Assembly (NCBI GenBank): GCA_903911925.1
Contig: CAIWFH010000082.1
Location: 1-64,000, forward strand
Direction of reading: 5' to 3'
Origin: an uncultured Acidobacteriaceae bacterium
Lineage (GTDB): Bacteria; Acidobacteriota; Terriglobia; Terriglobales; Acidobacteriaceae
Length of the DNA stretch: 64,000 bases
Of the stretch, positions 25,680 through 34,171 are shown piece by piece. Below the pieces are notes generated by a model. That model saw nothing but the letters and a program-made list of their open reading frames with translations. It searched no databases and was not told the origin of the DNA. The translations under genes and the position numbers were made by a program. The first letter of the stretch is position 1; each line of letters opens with the position of its first letter.

Positions 25680-27062
25680 ATGAAATATCTCGTTTTTTTG
25701 CTTGCTGTCCTCCTGCAACCTTTGTGGGCCTCCGAAGTTCTGCCGCCCTCGCCGCACGGCCAGTTGGCCCGTCGATATCTCGACGCATTCAATTCGGGCG
25801 AGGACGCCATCCGCACGTTCTGGCAGAAAGCGCCGACCGGTGCGCCCATCGACGAGCGGATCGCGCGTTACCGCCACATGAAGGCAGATTTGGGAAGCCT
25901 CACGCCGGTTCGCCTGGTCGCCGATGCTCCGGGCAGTCTCCAGTTCATCGCCAAAACCGCCTCGGGAGAGGAACTGTCGCTGACGGTCGTCTTCGCACCC
26001 GACAAGCCACAGATCGTCGGAATGCGGATTGAACATGCGGGAATGGGTTCCCGACCGCCTGCCGCCGGTCCGCCGGAAGACGAGACCAAACTTCTCCGCG
26101 AGGTTCAGAGCGCCATCGAGGAAAAAGCCAAGGCTGGAAAGTTTTCCGGCACAGTGCTCATCGCGCACGGATCGGATGTTCTGTGGCAGGGAGCCTTTGG
26201 CCTTGCCAATCGAGAAGCCCGTATTCCCAATGAGGCCGACACACGTTTTGACGTCGGCTCGATCACCAAGGCCTTCACCAAGGTCGCCATCGGCCAATTG
26301 CTTGAGCAGGGAAAACTCGATCTCAACGCCAAGGTCGGCGCCTACCTGCCCGACTATCCGAACCAGGTAGTTCGGGAACAGGTGACCATCGGGCAGTTGC
26401 TCGAAATGCGCTCCGGCATTGGCGACTTCTTCGGCGACAAGTTTCTCCAGGCGCACAAGGAGAACATTCAAACTCTCCGTGACTACCTTCCGTTCTTCGC
26501 CGCCGAGCCCCTGCAATTCCCGCCCGGAACTCAGCAGAAGTATTCGAACGGCGGATATATCGTTCTGGGTCTGATCGTCGAGAAGGTCAGCGGCCAGAGC
26601 TACTACGACTACGTCCAGAGGAATGTCTTTGAGCGCTCGGGGATGAAGGATTCGGCCTTCGACCTCAGGAGCGGCCGTAGCCCAAAGCAGGCAATTGGCT
26701 ACACCACCACGTCTGAAGCAGGCGGAGAGGCCGCGGTCGCCTTGCATTCAAACCTCGCTCTGCTCCCCGCGCGAGGCAGTTCCGCCGGATCGGCGCAATC
26801 CGCCGCTGCCGATTTGCTGCGGTTCGCCGAGGCTCTTGGCGCTGGCAAGCTGATCTCGGCCGCCACCATCGAAAAGCTCGACCTGCATCCTGACGGCATG
26901 GGCATCGCGGGCGGCGCTCCCGGTCTTAACGCCGCGCTTGACACTGGCGTGCGGGGAACCGGGCCTACCAGCTATTCAATCGTGGTCCTATCAAACTTGG
27001 ATCCGCCGTCGGCCGAGGGCCTCAGCGAGGAAATCCGGGACACGATGCAGCGGGCGAAATGA
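25680..27062 (+). CDS. Serine hydrolase, beta-lactamase/class C-like, exported
   Basis: 460 aa with a signal peptide (residues 1-17). An extra N-terminal domain (about 25-120) with RRYLDAFNSGEDAIRTFW resembles a small NTF2-like or DUF region seen before such hydrolases. The penicillin-binding/beta-lactamase domain follows: SITK (S194 nucleophile, K197) and KYSNGGY (Y288-N290). The third KTG-like motif is not clear, so beta-lactam hydrolysis should not be assumed. D-aminopeptidase or esterase activity is as likely. The start at ATG 25680 was chosen because the signal peptide begins there; the upstream extension is the shadow of smc. Confidence 0.85.
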   Translation: MKYLVFLLAVLLQPLWASEVLPPSPHGQLARRYLDAFNSGEDAIRTFWQKAPTGAPIDERIARYRHMKADLGSLTPVRLVADAPGSLQFIAKTASGEELSLTVVFAPDKPQIVGMRIEHAGMGSRPPAAGPPEDETKLLREVQSAIEEKAKAGKFSGTVLIAHGSDVLWQGAFGLANREARIPNEADTRFDVGSITKAFTKVAIGQLLEQGKLDLNAKVGAYLPDYPNQVVREQVTIGQLLEMRSGIGDFFGDKFLQAHKENIQTLRDYLPFFAAEPLQFPPGTQQKYSNGGYIVLGLIVEKVSGQSYYDYVQRNVFERSGMKDSAFDLRSGRSPKQAIGYTTTSEAGGEAAVALHSNLALLPARGSSAGSAQSAAADLLRFAEALGAGKLISAATIEKLDLHPDGMGIAGGAPGLNAALDTGVRGTGPTSYSIVVLSNLDPPSAEGLSEEIRDTMQRAK

Positions 27063-27125
27063 CGGGGCCATCGCGGCGTGAGCCCCGCCGCGTTTCTGCA
27101 TCAACCTGATTCAGGGCACGACTAG

Positions 27126-28020
27126 AGCCTGTTATGAATTTTGCGTGAGCAGTTTGGTCAAATTGGCAAGCATGAGGATGGCGAAGGCCAAGTAGTGAAG
27201 TCCGGCGAGGGTTTGGGAGAGCCTTTCGTAGTCCCTTGCCAGCCTGCGAAAACGGGCCGCCCAAGCAAAACTTCGTTCCACAACCCAGCGGCGGGGCAAC
27301 AGCACGAAACCGCGTTTGGCTTCCGTGTGTTTGACTACTTCCAGTTGCACACCGTGTTTTTCAGCCGCCTCGGCCGCGCTTTCTCCTGTATAGCCTTGGT
27401 CCACGTAGGCCAGTTCGACATGCTTGCCAGTAATTTCCTGCACCGCCTTGGCCAACTTCTCCACCTGGGCGCGGTCCTGTTCATCAGCCGCGGCCACATG
27501 CAAAGCGAGCAGATGCCCCAGCGTGTCCACCGCCGCATGGACCTTCGATCCCTTGCGGCGCTTGGCACCATCGTAGCCCGCTCGTGCGCCTGACTCCGGC
27601 GTCGATTGCAGGGTGCGGCTATCTAAGATCATCGCCGTAGGCTGGCTCTTGCGTCCGGCAAACTCCCGCAGCAGCATGCGCAAATCCTCGACCATGATCT
27701 GGAAGCATCCGGCTTCCACCCAGCGTCGCATCTGCTGATAAACCACCGGCCACGGTGGCAAATCGTGCGGCATCATGCGCCACTGGTTGCCGGTCTTCAC
27801 GATGTAGCGCAGCCCGTTGAACACCGCTCTCAGAGAATATTCCCGCTGTGTTGCATCCTCGCGGCACAGCGCCAAATAGGGCGCCACGAACGCCCACTCC
27901 TCATCGTTCACATCGCTCGGATACCCAGTCCGATACTCCTTAGCCATGCACCCATGCTGCCCGATGTGACACGTAGTTCATAACTTTTTCATTCCACGGG
28001 AATAAGGTTAATAACTGGCT
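27126..28020 (-). mobile_element. IS5-family insertion sequence, complete
   Basis: 895 bp bounded by imperfect terminal inverted repeats starting AGCC(T/A)GTTAT(G/T)AA: left 27126-27138, right 28008-28020 as reverse complement. It is flanked by CTAG duplications and encodes one complete transposase. The right end carries about 75 non-coding bases before the repeat. The element appears intact and could be active. Confidence 0.88.
27132..27947 (-). CDS. IS5-family DDE transposase
   Basis: 271 aa, full length in a single frame. An N-terminal DUF4096-like domain ([34 protein letters not shown]) is followed by the DDE catalytic domain with D109 ([10 protein letters not shown]), D183 (YVDQGYTG) and E224 (VVERSFAW, spaced as in the N3 region). 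The stop codon lies inside the left inverted repeat. Cuts and joins the element at CTAG-like targets. Typical of the IS427/IS1031-like subgroups, though single-frame rather than programmed frameshift. Confidence 0.95.
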   Translation of the reverse strand: MAKEYRTGYPSDVNDEEWAFVAPYLALCREDATQREYSLRAVFNGLRYIVKTGNQWRMMPHDLPPWPVVYQQMRRWVEAGCFQIMVEDLRMLLREFAGRKSQPTAMILDSRTLQSTPESGARAGYDGAKRRKGSKVHAAVDTLGHLLALHVAAADEQDRAQVEKLAKAVQEITGKHVELAYVDQGYTGESAAEAAEKHGVQLEVVKHTEAKRGFVLLPRRWVVERSFAWAARFRRLARDYERLSQTLAGLHYLAFAILMLANLTKLLTQNS

Positions 28021-28043
28021 CTAGACAGCTTGCGGGCGGTAGG

Positions 28044-28117
28044 CCGGGGTTTTATCCCCGGTGTAACCTGAATCCAATCCACGAGGGCTTCAGCCCCTGT
28101 GGTATGGTTTTCAGGTT
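28044..28117. repeat. Dispersed palindromic repeat beside the IS
   Basis: Two hairpins: CCGGGG-TTTTAT-CCCCGG (28044-28061), then a longer imperfect palindrome from AACCTGAA (28065-28072) to TTCAGGTT (28110-28117). Inside the latter are CCAC/GTGG and GGGCT-TC-AGCCC. About 20 of 25 arm positions match. The style (GGGGTTTTATCCCC, GGGCTTCAGCCC) resembles repetitive extragenic palindromes. Confidence 0.65.
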
Positions 28118-28230
28118 TTCTCTCCAAAGCCTCGCATTTTTCCGAAACCTGTAAAGTTGTGCCTTGTTGCTGAGATTGCGCAGATCATTCTGACGATGAC
28201 TTCGCAGCCTGCGGATTCGAAAGACGTGGG

Positions 28231-29169
28231 TCACCTCGCAGGAGATGTCAGCGGAGTCATATCCGCCGGCGTCAGAGTTTGCGAATGCTCGATGTGCAGC
28301 GGGTAGCGCCCCCACGCGAGACAGGCGATGAGCAAGCCCCCGGCGCAAGCCGGACAGACGATTCCGGGCGGAATGAAATAGCCGCGGACGATGAGCGATT
28401 GAGCGATGCTCTTGTTCGCCCTGCTGTGGCCGCGGAAGCCGGGAACCTTGGGTATCGCAAGCACCGAGAATTGAGTTTCAGCATGCTGGCGTGCGTAGCG
28501 AACCAGTTCGTAGGTAACCTGCATGGGGGTGGTGATGCCCGCGTCGGGAAACACGCTGCGCCGAAATGTGTTCGGAAAATAGAAATTCAGAATGGCGCTG
28601 GAAAAATCGGCGCAGTTCCAGAAGGCCAGGCTGTAGCGAGAGTGGTTTGCCGCACTGTTCATTTTCGCGATCAGTGCGTCGTCCTGCGCTTCGGCCGTTG
28701 CAAACCGGAATGCGTACATCCGGCGTTCGTAGGCCACGCCCAACAACTGGTTCCACCCTCGCTTGAACGTGCCGCCCTCCGCCAGATCTTTGCCCAGGCT
28801 CATCAGGTGAGCCTCGTGGTATTTTTCGCGCAGGCGAATTACGGTTTCCCGGTCAACACGGATTGGAACCGCGGATGGGTCCTCAACGGAATAGAGATAA
28901 GGAATCAGCGGCATGGCCACCCAGTCGTAACCGGCGATTCCCTGGTAGCGAGTAAACACCGAACCTTGCTCGCCCGCCGCGCAGCGGCGCAGCTTGATGG
29001 GAGTCTCGGCGCAGATGCGCGCAAAATAGATGGCGTCGTGGCCGGTAGGATTCAAGGCGCCAAAGACGCCGTATGGCTCTTCCATGAGAAGCGCGGCCTG
29101 CGCGTGGCCGGGCAGGCACGCCGCGACCAGGACCGCGAAGCAGAGTGTGGCTCTGCGCAGATCGCGCAT
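28231..29169 (-). CDS. Exported protein, possible circularly permuted papain-fold hydrolase
   Basis: 312 aa from the ATG at 29169, with GGAGGGGG about 12 bases upstream. It has an N-terminal signal peptide (about 1-25) and a hydrophobic C-terminal segment (about 268-287, CPACAGGLLIACLAWG). A histidine in NPTGHDAIYFA (H44) precedes a cysteine in AFWNCADFSSAIL (C186). The order His-then-Cys, with Cys at the start of a helix, is the pattern of permuted NlpC/P60 proteins (LRAT/YiiX-like). I infer a cysteine amidase or acyltransferase; no exact family is recognised. It is divergent from an ADOP permease, with a shared 467-base regulatory gap. Confidence 0.68.
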   Translation of the reverse strand: MRDLRRATLCFAVLVAACLPGHAQAALLMEEPYGVFGALNPTGHDAIYFARICAETPIKLRRCAAGEQGSVFTRYQGIAGYDWVAMPLIPYLYSVEDPSAVPIRVDRETVIRLREKYHEAHLMSLGKDLAEGGTFKRGWNQLLGVAYERRMYAFRFATAEAQDDALIAKMNSAANHSRYSLAFWNCADFSSAILNFYFPNTFRRSVFPDAGITTPMQVTYELVRYARQHAETQFSVLAIPKVPGFRGHSRANKSIAQSLIVRGYFIPPGIVCPACAGGLLIACLAWGRYPLHIEHSQTLTPADMTPLTSPAR

Positions 29170-29636
29170 CGAAGACGTTGACCCCCTCCGGCCTGCTGCC
29201 TCGTGTCCGATTGTCAGCTTGCAGCTCATGCAAGAGTGAAGCAACACTCTCGCCTCGCGCCGGGAATAGCGCCGGTAGATGAATGCTCGTATTCTAGAAA
29301 CGCTCCCGCCGGATTTCTGGTCAATTCGCTACAAAAAGGAAGATCCGCATCATAAAAACCCTGGCGGAAGCCGTACCTGGCCGTTCATTAGTGAACACCT
29401 GTGTGCGAGTTCGAACGTAGCGAGCGGACAAATAGACCGGGACCGAAACGGAAACACGGTTTTTCGAGGTCCAAGCCGGGTCAACGATTTAAGAGAATTG
29501 CCTTATTTCGGGGCCAAAGGCGAGCTTTTGCCGGCACCTTGCCAGTCTCCCGATAGAGCGTTTCAACCGTCACGGACGTGGCCCTCAACATGCTGGTAAA
29601 GCGACGGCCATCCGTGTTTTTGCATAGGAGGGATCG
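29170..29636. promoter_or_regulatory. Divergent intergenic region with an inverted repeat operator
   Basis: No gene is seen in these 467 bases. The clear feature is GTTCA-TTAG-TGAAC at 29383-29396, perfect 5-bp arms, of the size bound by TetR- or LuxR-like dimers. It lies 240 bases before the permease ATG and 214 bases before the opposite gene. A ribosome site GGAGGG precedes the permease. Confidence 0.45.
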
Positions 29637-32072
29637 ATGCAGATCCTGCTTCAAGATCTCCGCTTCGCTTTTCGGCAGATTCTCCGTAACCCCGGGTTCT
29701 CCCTGACTGCGGTCCTGTCGCTCACCCTGGGAATCGGCGCCACCGTTGCTGTTTACAGCATTCTTTACGATGCGGTTCTCAATCCCTGGCCTTACGCGGG
29801 AATGGACCGGATCAGCGAGGTCTGGCTTAGCGACCAGGCTGGGCACGAGGGAAGCTGGGGACTCACGGGACCGCAGATCCGGCAGTTGGGAAAGACCCAT
29901 GCCGCGGAAGACATGTTGGCCATCGACGGCTGGAACCTGACCGTAACCGGAAGCGATGTACCCGAGGATGTAGATGGCGTGATGTTGACGGGGAACGGTT
30001 TTCAGTTCCTCGGCATGCCTGCCTTGGTGGGCCGCGCTTTCGCACCGTCCGATGCACCGGATGGACAAGATCCCCAGCCCGTTGCGGTACTCGGCTACAA
30101 GTTCTGGCAGAGGCACTATCGGGGCGACCCGTCCGTTGTGGGCAAAACAATCCAGCTTACGCACAAGACCTACACCATCCTTGGTGTGATGCCGCCCCGC
30201 TTTACCTGGCAGGATGGCGATGTTTACTTGCCGCTCAAGATGGCGACTGATCAGGCCCATCGCTACGCTGCCATGCTGAAGCTCAGGCCGGGCGTCAGCA
30301 CAGATGCCGCGGCTGGGGAGTTCAAGCCTCTTTTCAATCAGTTTGACCGCGAGACTCCCAACGTTTTTCCAAAGCAATTCAAACTCAGCGTTCGCGGTCT
30401 TGCCGCCAGTTACGTGCATGATTTGAAAAGTACGATGTATCTGCTCTTCGGTGCGGTAGCTCTGCTGCTCGCAATCGGCTGCGGAAATGTCTCGATTCTC
30501 CTGTTGGCCAGGGGCACAGCTCGCCAACATGAGTTTGCAGTGCGGTCGGCAGTGGGGGCCAGTCGTCTGCGGCTCGTACGCCAGCTTCTTACTGAATCGT
30601 TGTTGCTGTCCCTGGCCGGGGCAGGACTGGGAGTATTCCTCGCTTACCAGGCCATCGGCTTGATTGTCCCTCGCCTTCCCGACCATTCCTATCCTTACGA
30701 GGCAGACTTTCACATCAATCTGGCAGTGCTGTACTTCAGCGTTGGCATTGCGCTGTTGAGCGGTGTTCTATTCGGCCTTTTTCCCGCTTTACAGTCGGCT
30801 CGACCTGAGATCAGCCAGGTGATGCAGGCCGGCACGCGGCGGCTTGCTGGCAGCGTTAAAGGCAGGCGCATGCATAACGCGCTCATCGCGGGACAGATTG
30901 CGCTGACGTTGCTGCTGATGACCGCGGCCGGCGCCGCCATTCAGGCGTTCGTGCAGATGAACCGCGTGCCCCTCGGTTACGACCCGCAACACGTGATGTC
31001 TGTGGGCATTCCTGTTCACGAAAACACGCACACGGTTTGGGCGGAGCGCACAAGGTACTTCGACCAGATTCTACAAAAGATAGCCGGAACGCCTGGGGTG
31101 ATCGCGGCCGGCATCTCGTCCAACGCTACTCCGCCTGATAGCGGTGCACCGCTTCCCTTTGACATCCTGGGCAAAGCAGCGGCCAACGGACAGGAAGCCG
31201 AGGTGGAAGTGGTCAGCCCCGAGTACTTCACCACTCTGCGCATTCGATTAGTTGAAGGGCGCGTGTGGAATCGGAGCGAGATCATGCGAGGCGCCACGCT
31301 GGTCCTGGTCAATCGGGCATTCGTGCGTCAATACCTTGCCGGCGGAGACGCGCTGGGACATGCAGTGCGTATTCCGCGCATGGTCAACGAGCCTCCGTAT
31401 CAGCTGACGGCGCCGGGAAGCGACGGCTGGCTCCAAGTCATCGGCGTCGTTGGCGATTCGCTCGATCACGGGTTGGACAAGCCTGTTGCCCCAGCCGTCT
31501 ACGTGCCCTACACGCTCATAACATGGTTGAGGACACAAGTCCTGATTCGCACGCAAGGGGAGCCGCTGGCCCTGCTGCACAGTATCCGGCAGCAGGTTGC
31601 TTCCATCGATCCCGATCAGCAGGTTGCCGGCGATGTCAGGGACCTGGAAGGCTGGATTCAGCGCGAACCGGTATACGCACGCGCGCGGCTCATTACCATC
31701 TTGTTTGGAGCATTTTCAGCATTGGCGCTGATATTGGCGGCAGTGGGTCTGCACAGCGTCGTCTCCTACACCGTGTTGCAGCGAACGGGGGAGTTGGGTG
31801 TGCGCGTCGCCCTTGGGGCGAGCCGCCGCAACGTGCTCGCTCTAGTGGCAAGCTCGGCTGGGGCCAGTGTCGGACTCGGAATCGTCAGCGGCCTTGTGCT
31901 CAGCTTCGGTCTGACCCGGCTGATTGCCCGCTGGATCGTGGGTGGCGCACACAACCCGATCATCATTCTGGCTTCGTCGCTGGTTTTGATCGCTGTCGCC
32001 GCAATCGCCTGCGTGGTTCCTGTGCGCCGTGCGCTCGCCATCCAGCCCATGACCGCGCTGCGGCGCGATTAG
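29637..32072 (+). CDS. ADOP/MacB-like ABC permease without the N-terminal extension
   Basis: 811 aa inner-membrane permease. It starts directly with LLQDLRFAFRQILRNPGFSLTAVLSLTLGIGA, i.e. at the first membrane helix of the family, and lacks the about 70-residue ADOP extension found in the two permeases at 11-16 kb. It has two FtsX blocks (about 265-400 and 690-800), two periplasmic core domains and the terminal VPVRRALAIQPMTALRRD. A strong GGAGGG site lies before the ATG. No ATPase partner or PadR gene is adjacent, so its control probably lies in the inverted repeat upstream. Export substrate unknown. Confidence 0.9.
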   Translation: MQILLQDLRFAFRQILRNPGFSLTAVLSLTLGIGATVAVYSILYDAVLNPWPYAGMDRISEVWLSDQAGHEGSWGLTGPQIRQLGKTHAAEDMLAIDGWNLTVTGSDVPEDVDGVMLTGNGFQFLGMPALVGRAFAPSDAPDGQDPQPVAVLGYKFWQRHYRGDPSVVGKTIQLTHKTYTILGVMPPRFTWQDGDVYLPLKMATDQAHRYAAMLKLRPGVSTDAAAGEFKPLFNQFDRETPNVFPKQFKLSVRGLAASYVHDLKSTMYLLFGAVALLLAIGCGNVSILLLARGTARQHEFAVRSAVGASRLRLVRQLLTESLLLSLAGAGLGVFLAYQAIGLIVPRLPDHSYPYEADFHINLAVLYFSVGIALLSGVLFGLFPALQSARPEISQVMQAGTRRLAGSVKGRRMHNALIAGQIALTLLLMTAAGAAIQAFVQMNRVPLGYDPQHVMSVGIPVHENTHTVWAERTRYFDQILQKIAGTPGVIAAGISSNATPPDSGAPLPFDILGKAAANGQEAEVEVVSPEYFTTLRIRLVEGRVWNRSEIMRGATLVLVNRAFVRQYLAGGDALGHAVRIPRMVNEPPYQLTAPGSDGWLQVIGVVGDSLDHGLDKPVAPAVYVPYTLITWLRTQVLIRTQGEPLALLHSIRQQVASIDPDQQVAGDVRDLEGWIQREPVYARARLITILFGAFSALALILAAVGLHSVVSYTVLQRTGELGVRVALGASRRNVLALVASSAGASVGLGIVSGLVLSFGLTRLIARWIVGGAHNPIIILASSLVLIAVAAIACVVPVRRALAIQPMTALRRD

Positions 32073-32207
32073 CATAGCGGTACTTCGCGACTTGAGACGC
32101 ATTCCGCCTTGGGCCGGTGCATCGATGCCCTGCGCCCTATCGACCGTCCGAACATCGAGAACGATAACCATCACCTTGTGACAAGAAGAATATTCGCAGA
32201 AAAAACA

Positions 32208-32235
32208 CCCCCGAAGGATCACGTCTCTTCGGGGG
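32208..32235 (-). terminator. Rho-independent terminator (minus strand)
   Basis: Stem CCCCCGAAG (32208-32216) with CTTCGGGGG (32227-32235), 10-base loop. On the minus strand it is followed by TGTTTTTTC. On the plus strand the hairpin also closes the permease gene region, though without a T-run. Confidence 0.65.
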
Positions 32236-32395
32236 CGCTTGCATTTAGAAAAAAGAAAACAAGATAAAGACGGGGACCAGTAGCCGGCGCTGGAGGTCGG
32301 TAGCACGCAGCTACTGGTGATCCCTGCACAAACGAGACTAGCTGCGGCTTCCCCTTTCCACTGCTGCCTCGTGTCGCCCGGCTCTAAGAAGGCTA
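32208..32395 (-). ncRNA. Candidate structured small RNA, unknown class
   Basis: A weak promoter (TTGTCA at 32421-32426, 19 bases, TACATA at 32396-32401) would start a minus-strand transcript near 32390. The transcript would contain two mutually exclusive 8-bp helices: 32339-32346 with 32306-32313, and 32311-32318 with 32276-32283. It would end at a 9-bp hairpin followed by a T-run. Length is about 180 nt. No known RNA family could be recognised by eye; 6S-like size is a coincidence unless tested. Confidence 0.35.
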
Positions 32396-32458
32396 TATGT
32401 ATCTGCCTTCCGAACCATGTTGACAACCGAAGTGTCTCCTATGTGCGAAGCCCGTTCC

Positions 32459-32472
32459 GTGACGGCCGTCAC
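32459..32472. promoter_or_regulatory. CRP/FNR-type palindrome, 14 bp
   Basis: GTGACGGCCGTCAC, a perfect dyad fitting the GTGA-N6-TCAC core of CRP-family sites. It lies 183 bases before purC and about 70 bases upstream of the possible small-RNA start. Confidence 0.4.
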
Positions 32473-32654
32473 ATGGGTGTGTAATCTGGCGAAATCGATC
32501 GCTTGGGATGATTGTTTGCCTCAATTGCGCGGTTCCGGAGCGGTTGATTCTTATGTCACTTCCCGGCGCATCTCACATTGCGCAGCATGATTGACAAAGC
32601 GCTTCCATGGCTCGACAATCGGAGATTCAGTTCCATCTGAGGTAAAGCTTTCCC

Positions 32655-33554
32655 ATGACAACTTTGTTGACCACAGAGCTGGGTGCGACTCCCCTGATTG
32701 GCCGGGGCAAAGTGCGCGACCTGTATGCAATCGGCGACGACCTCCTGCTGGTTGCTACCGATCGCATCTCCGCTTTTGACCACGTGCTGGGAACCGGAAT
32801 TCCGGGCAAAGGAAAAATTCTCACCCAGATTTCCCTCTTCTGGTTCGACCTGCTGAAACCGCTGGTGCCCAATCACCTGATCACCGCCGAGGTCAGCGAA
32901 TTTCCCGCATCTCTGCACCCATATGCCGATCAACTGCGAGGCCGCTCGATGCTGGTGAAGCGGGCCGCCATGTTCCCGGTGGAGTGCGTGGCACGCGGCT
33001 ACCTCACCGGTTCCGGCCTCAAGGAGTACAAGGCCCGCGGAACCGTTTGCGGAATCCCGCTGCCCGCCGGCCTGCTGGATGGATCGCGCCTGCCGGAGCC
33101 CTTGTACACGCCCTCGACCAAGGGCGAAGCAGGGACCCACGACGAGAACATAAGCTTCGCCGCCACCGTAAAGGCTGTGGGCGAGGCCGATGCCGGCGAA
33201 CTGAGGCGGCTTACCCTGGCCATCTACAAGCGAGCGGCCGAGCATGCCGAGTCGCGCGGCCTCATCCTCGCCGATACCAAGTTCGAGTTCGGCAGAACGC
33301 CCGATGGAATTATTCTTGCCGACGAAGTGTTGACGCCGGATTCTTCGCGATTCTGGGATGCGGCGACGTGGAAGCCAGGCGGCCCGCAGCCTTCGTTCGA
33401 CAAACAGTTCGTGCGCGACTATCTTGAAGAAATCCATTGGAACAAGCAGGCGCCCGCACCTAGTTTGCCTGACGATGTTGTCAAACGCACCCAGGCCAAG
33501 TATCTTGACGCCTTCCGCCATTTGACAGGACGGGATCTCGATTTGACGAACTGA
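32655..33554 (+). CDS. purC: Phosphoribosylaminoimidazole-succinocarboxamide synthase
   Basis: SAICAR synthetase of de novo purine synthesis: joins CAIR and L-aspartate using ATP in the cytoplasm. 299 aa, in the range of the longer bacterial/yeast-type enzymes. Motifs seen: GRGKVRDLYAIGDDLLLVATDRISAFDHVL at the N-terminus (nucleotide-binding region), VECVARGYLTGSG, and the C-terminal LADTKFEFG with DEVLTPDSSRFW. Followed after 12 bases by a CvpA-like gene, so it probably heads the purC-cvpA-fis-HAD-secretin run. Confidence 0.96.
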   Translation: MTTLLTTELGATPLIGRGKVRDLYAIGDDLLLVATDRISAFDHVLGTGIPGKGKILTQISLFWFDLLKPLVPNHLITAEVSEFPASLHPYADQLRGRSMLVKRAAMFPVECVARGYLTGSGLKEYKARGTVCGIPLPAGLLDGSRLPEPLYTPSTKGEAGTHDENISFAATVKAVGEADAGELRRLTLAIYKRAAEHAESRGLILADTKFEFGRTPDGIILADEVLTPDSSRFWDAATWKPGGPQPSFDKQFVRDYLEEIHWNKQAPAPSLPDDVVKRTQAKYLDAFRHLTGRDLDLTN

Positions 33555-33566
33555 GGCAAGGCACGC

Positions 33567-34112
33567 ATGGCGCCGGTAGATGTGCTCATCGTAATCGTCA
33601 TTATTCTAGCAGTAGCCGGGGGACTGTCTCAGGGCTTTTTCCGCTCCATCTGCTCGTTGGGAGGTTTGTTCCTGGGCCTGGTGCTGGCGGCCTGGAACTA
33701 CCCCAGGATTGCGGCAATGGTGATGCCGCTGGTCCGGATTGAGGCCGTTGCCGATGCCATCGGGTTTTTGTTGATTGCGCTGGTTGTGATGGGAATTGCG
33801 TCGGCAATTGGTAATATGTTGTCCAAGACCCTTCACTACATGGGATTGGGATGCCTGGACAGGCTGGCGGGCGGCGCGTTCGGTTTTTTTCAAGGGGCGC
33901 TGCTGGTCACTCTGTGCATTTTGGTGGCTGTGGCTTTTTTTCCGCAGGCGCATTGGCTGGTTGAAGCAAAGCTTCCGAAGATGTTTTTTGGAGCCTGTCA
34001 CTTGACCACGCACATGAGCCCAGCGGAGTTGGCTGAGCGGGTTCGCGAGGGGCTGAAGACGCTGGAACAGGAATCGCCGCAGTGGTTGCGTCCGGGAAAA
34101 GCCGGTCTTTGA
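33567..34112 (+). CDS. CvpA-family membrane protein
   Basis: 181 aa inner-membrane protein with four predicted membrane helices (about residues 5-25, 30-48, 60-85 and 100-125). It begins APVDVLIVIVIILAVAGGLSQGF, typical of the CvpA/colicin V production family. GAGG lies before the ATG. Family members are often next to purine genes (purF in E. coli), and here purC is 12 bases upstream. The biochemical role of the family is not well defined. The C-terminal about 50 residues are soluble. Confidence 0.88.
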   Translation: MAPVDVLIVIVIILAVAGGLSQGFFRSICSLGGLFLGLVLAAWNYPRIAAMVMPLVRIEAVADAIGFLLIALVVMGIASAIGNMLSKTLHYMGLGCLDRLAGGAFGFFQGALLVTLCILVAVAFFPQAHWLVEAKLPKMFFGACHLTTHMSPAELAERVREGLKTLEQESPQWLRPGKAGL

Positions 34113-34171
34113 TTTTAAACAAGAGCACAGTAGAAGCCGGATATGGCAAGCTAACAGAGTACGAGGATCAA

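Larger units (their letters stand above)
27122..28024. repeat. 4-bp target duplication CTAG flanking the IS5-family element
   Basis: CTAG occurs at 27122-27125 and 28021-28024, directly bordering the terminal inverted repeats. CTAG is a common target of the IS5 family. The intact duplication suggests a recent insertion. Confidence 0.7.
32073..32654. other. 582-base gap between a permease and purC
   Basis: No protein gene is convincing. It holds a possible structured RNA with a terminator-like hairpin (32208-32395, minus strand) and a perfect 14-bp dyad at 32459-32472, listed separately. The last 180 bases before purC show no other clear motif. Confidence 0.5.

Noticed and set aside
27141..27593. 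Plus-strand frame inside the IS5 element
   Set aside because: Shadow of the transposase.
28044..28117. CRISPR array
   Set aside because: Only a single palindromic unit with no repeat-spacer periodicity.
28279..29181. 300-codon plus-strand frame
   Set aside because: Antisense to the exported His/Cys protein, which has a signal peptide and conserved motifs.
32208..32395. Assigning the structured region to 6S RNA
   Set aside because: Length fits, but the sequence does not show the typical central bubble or terminal stem by eye, so only 'unknown candidate' is stated.
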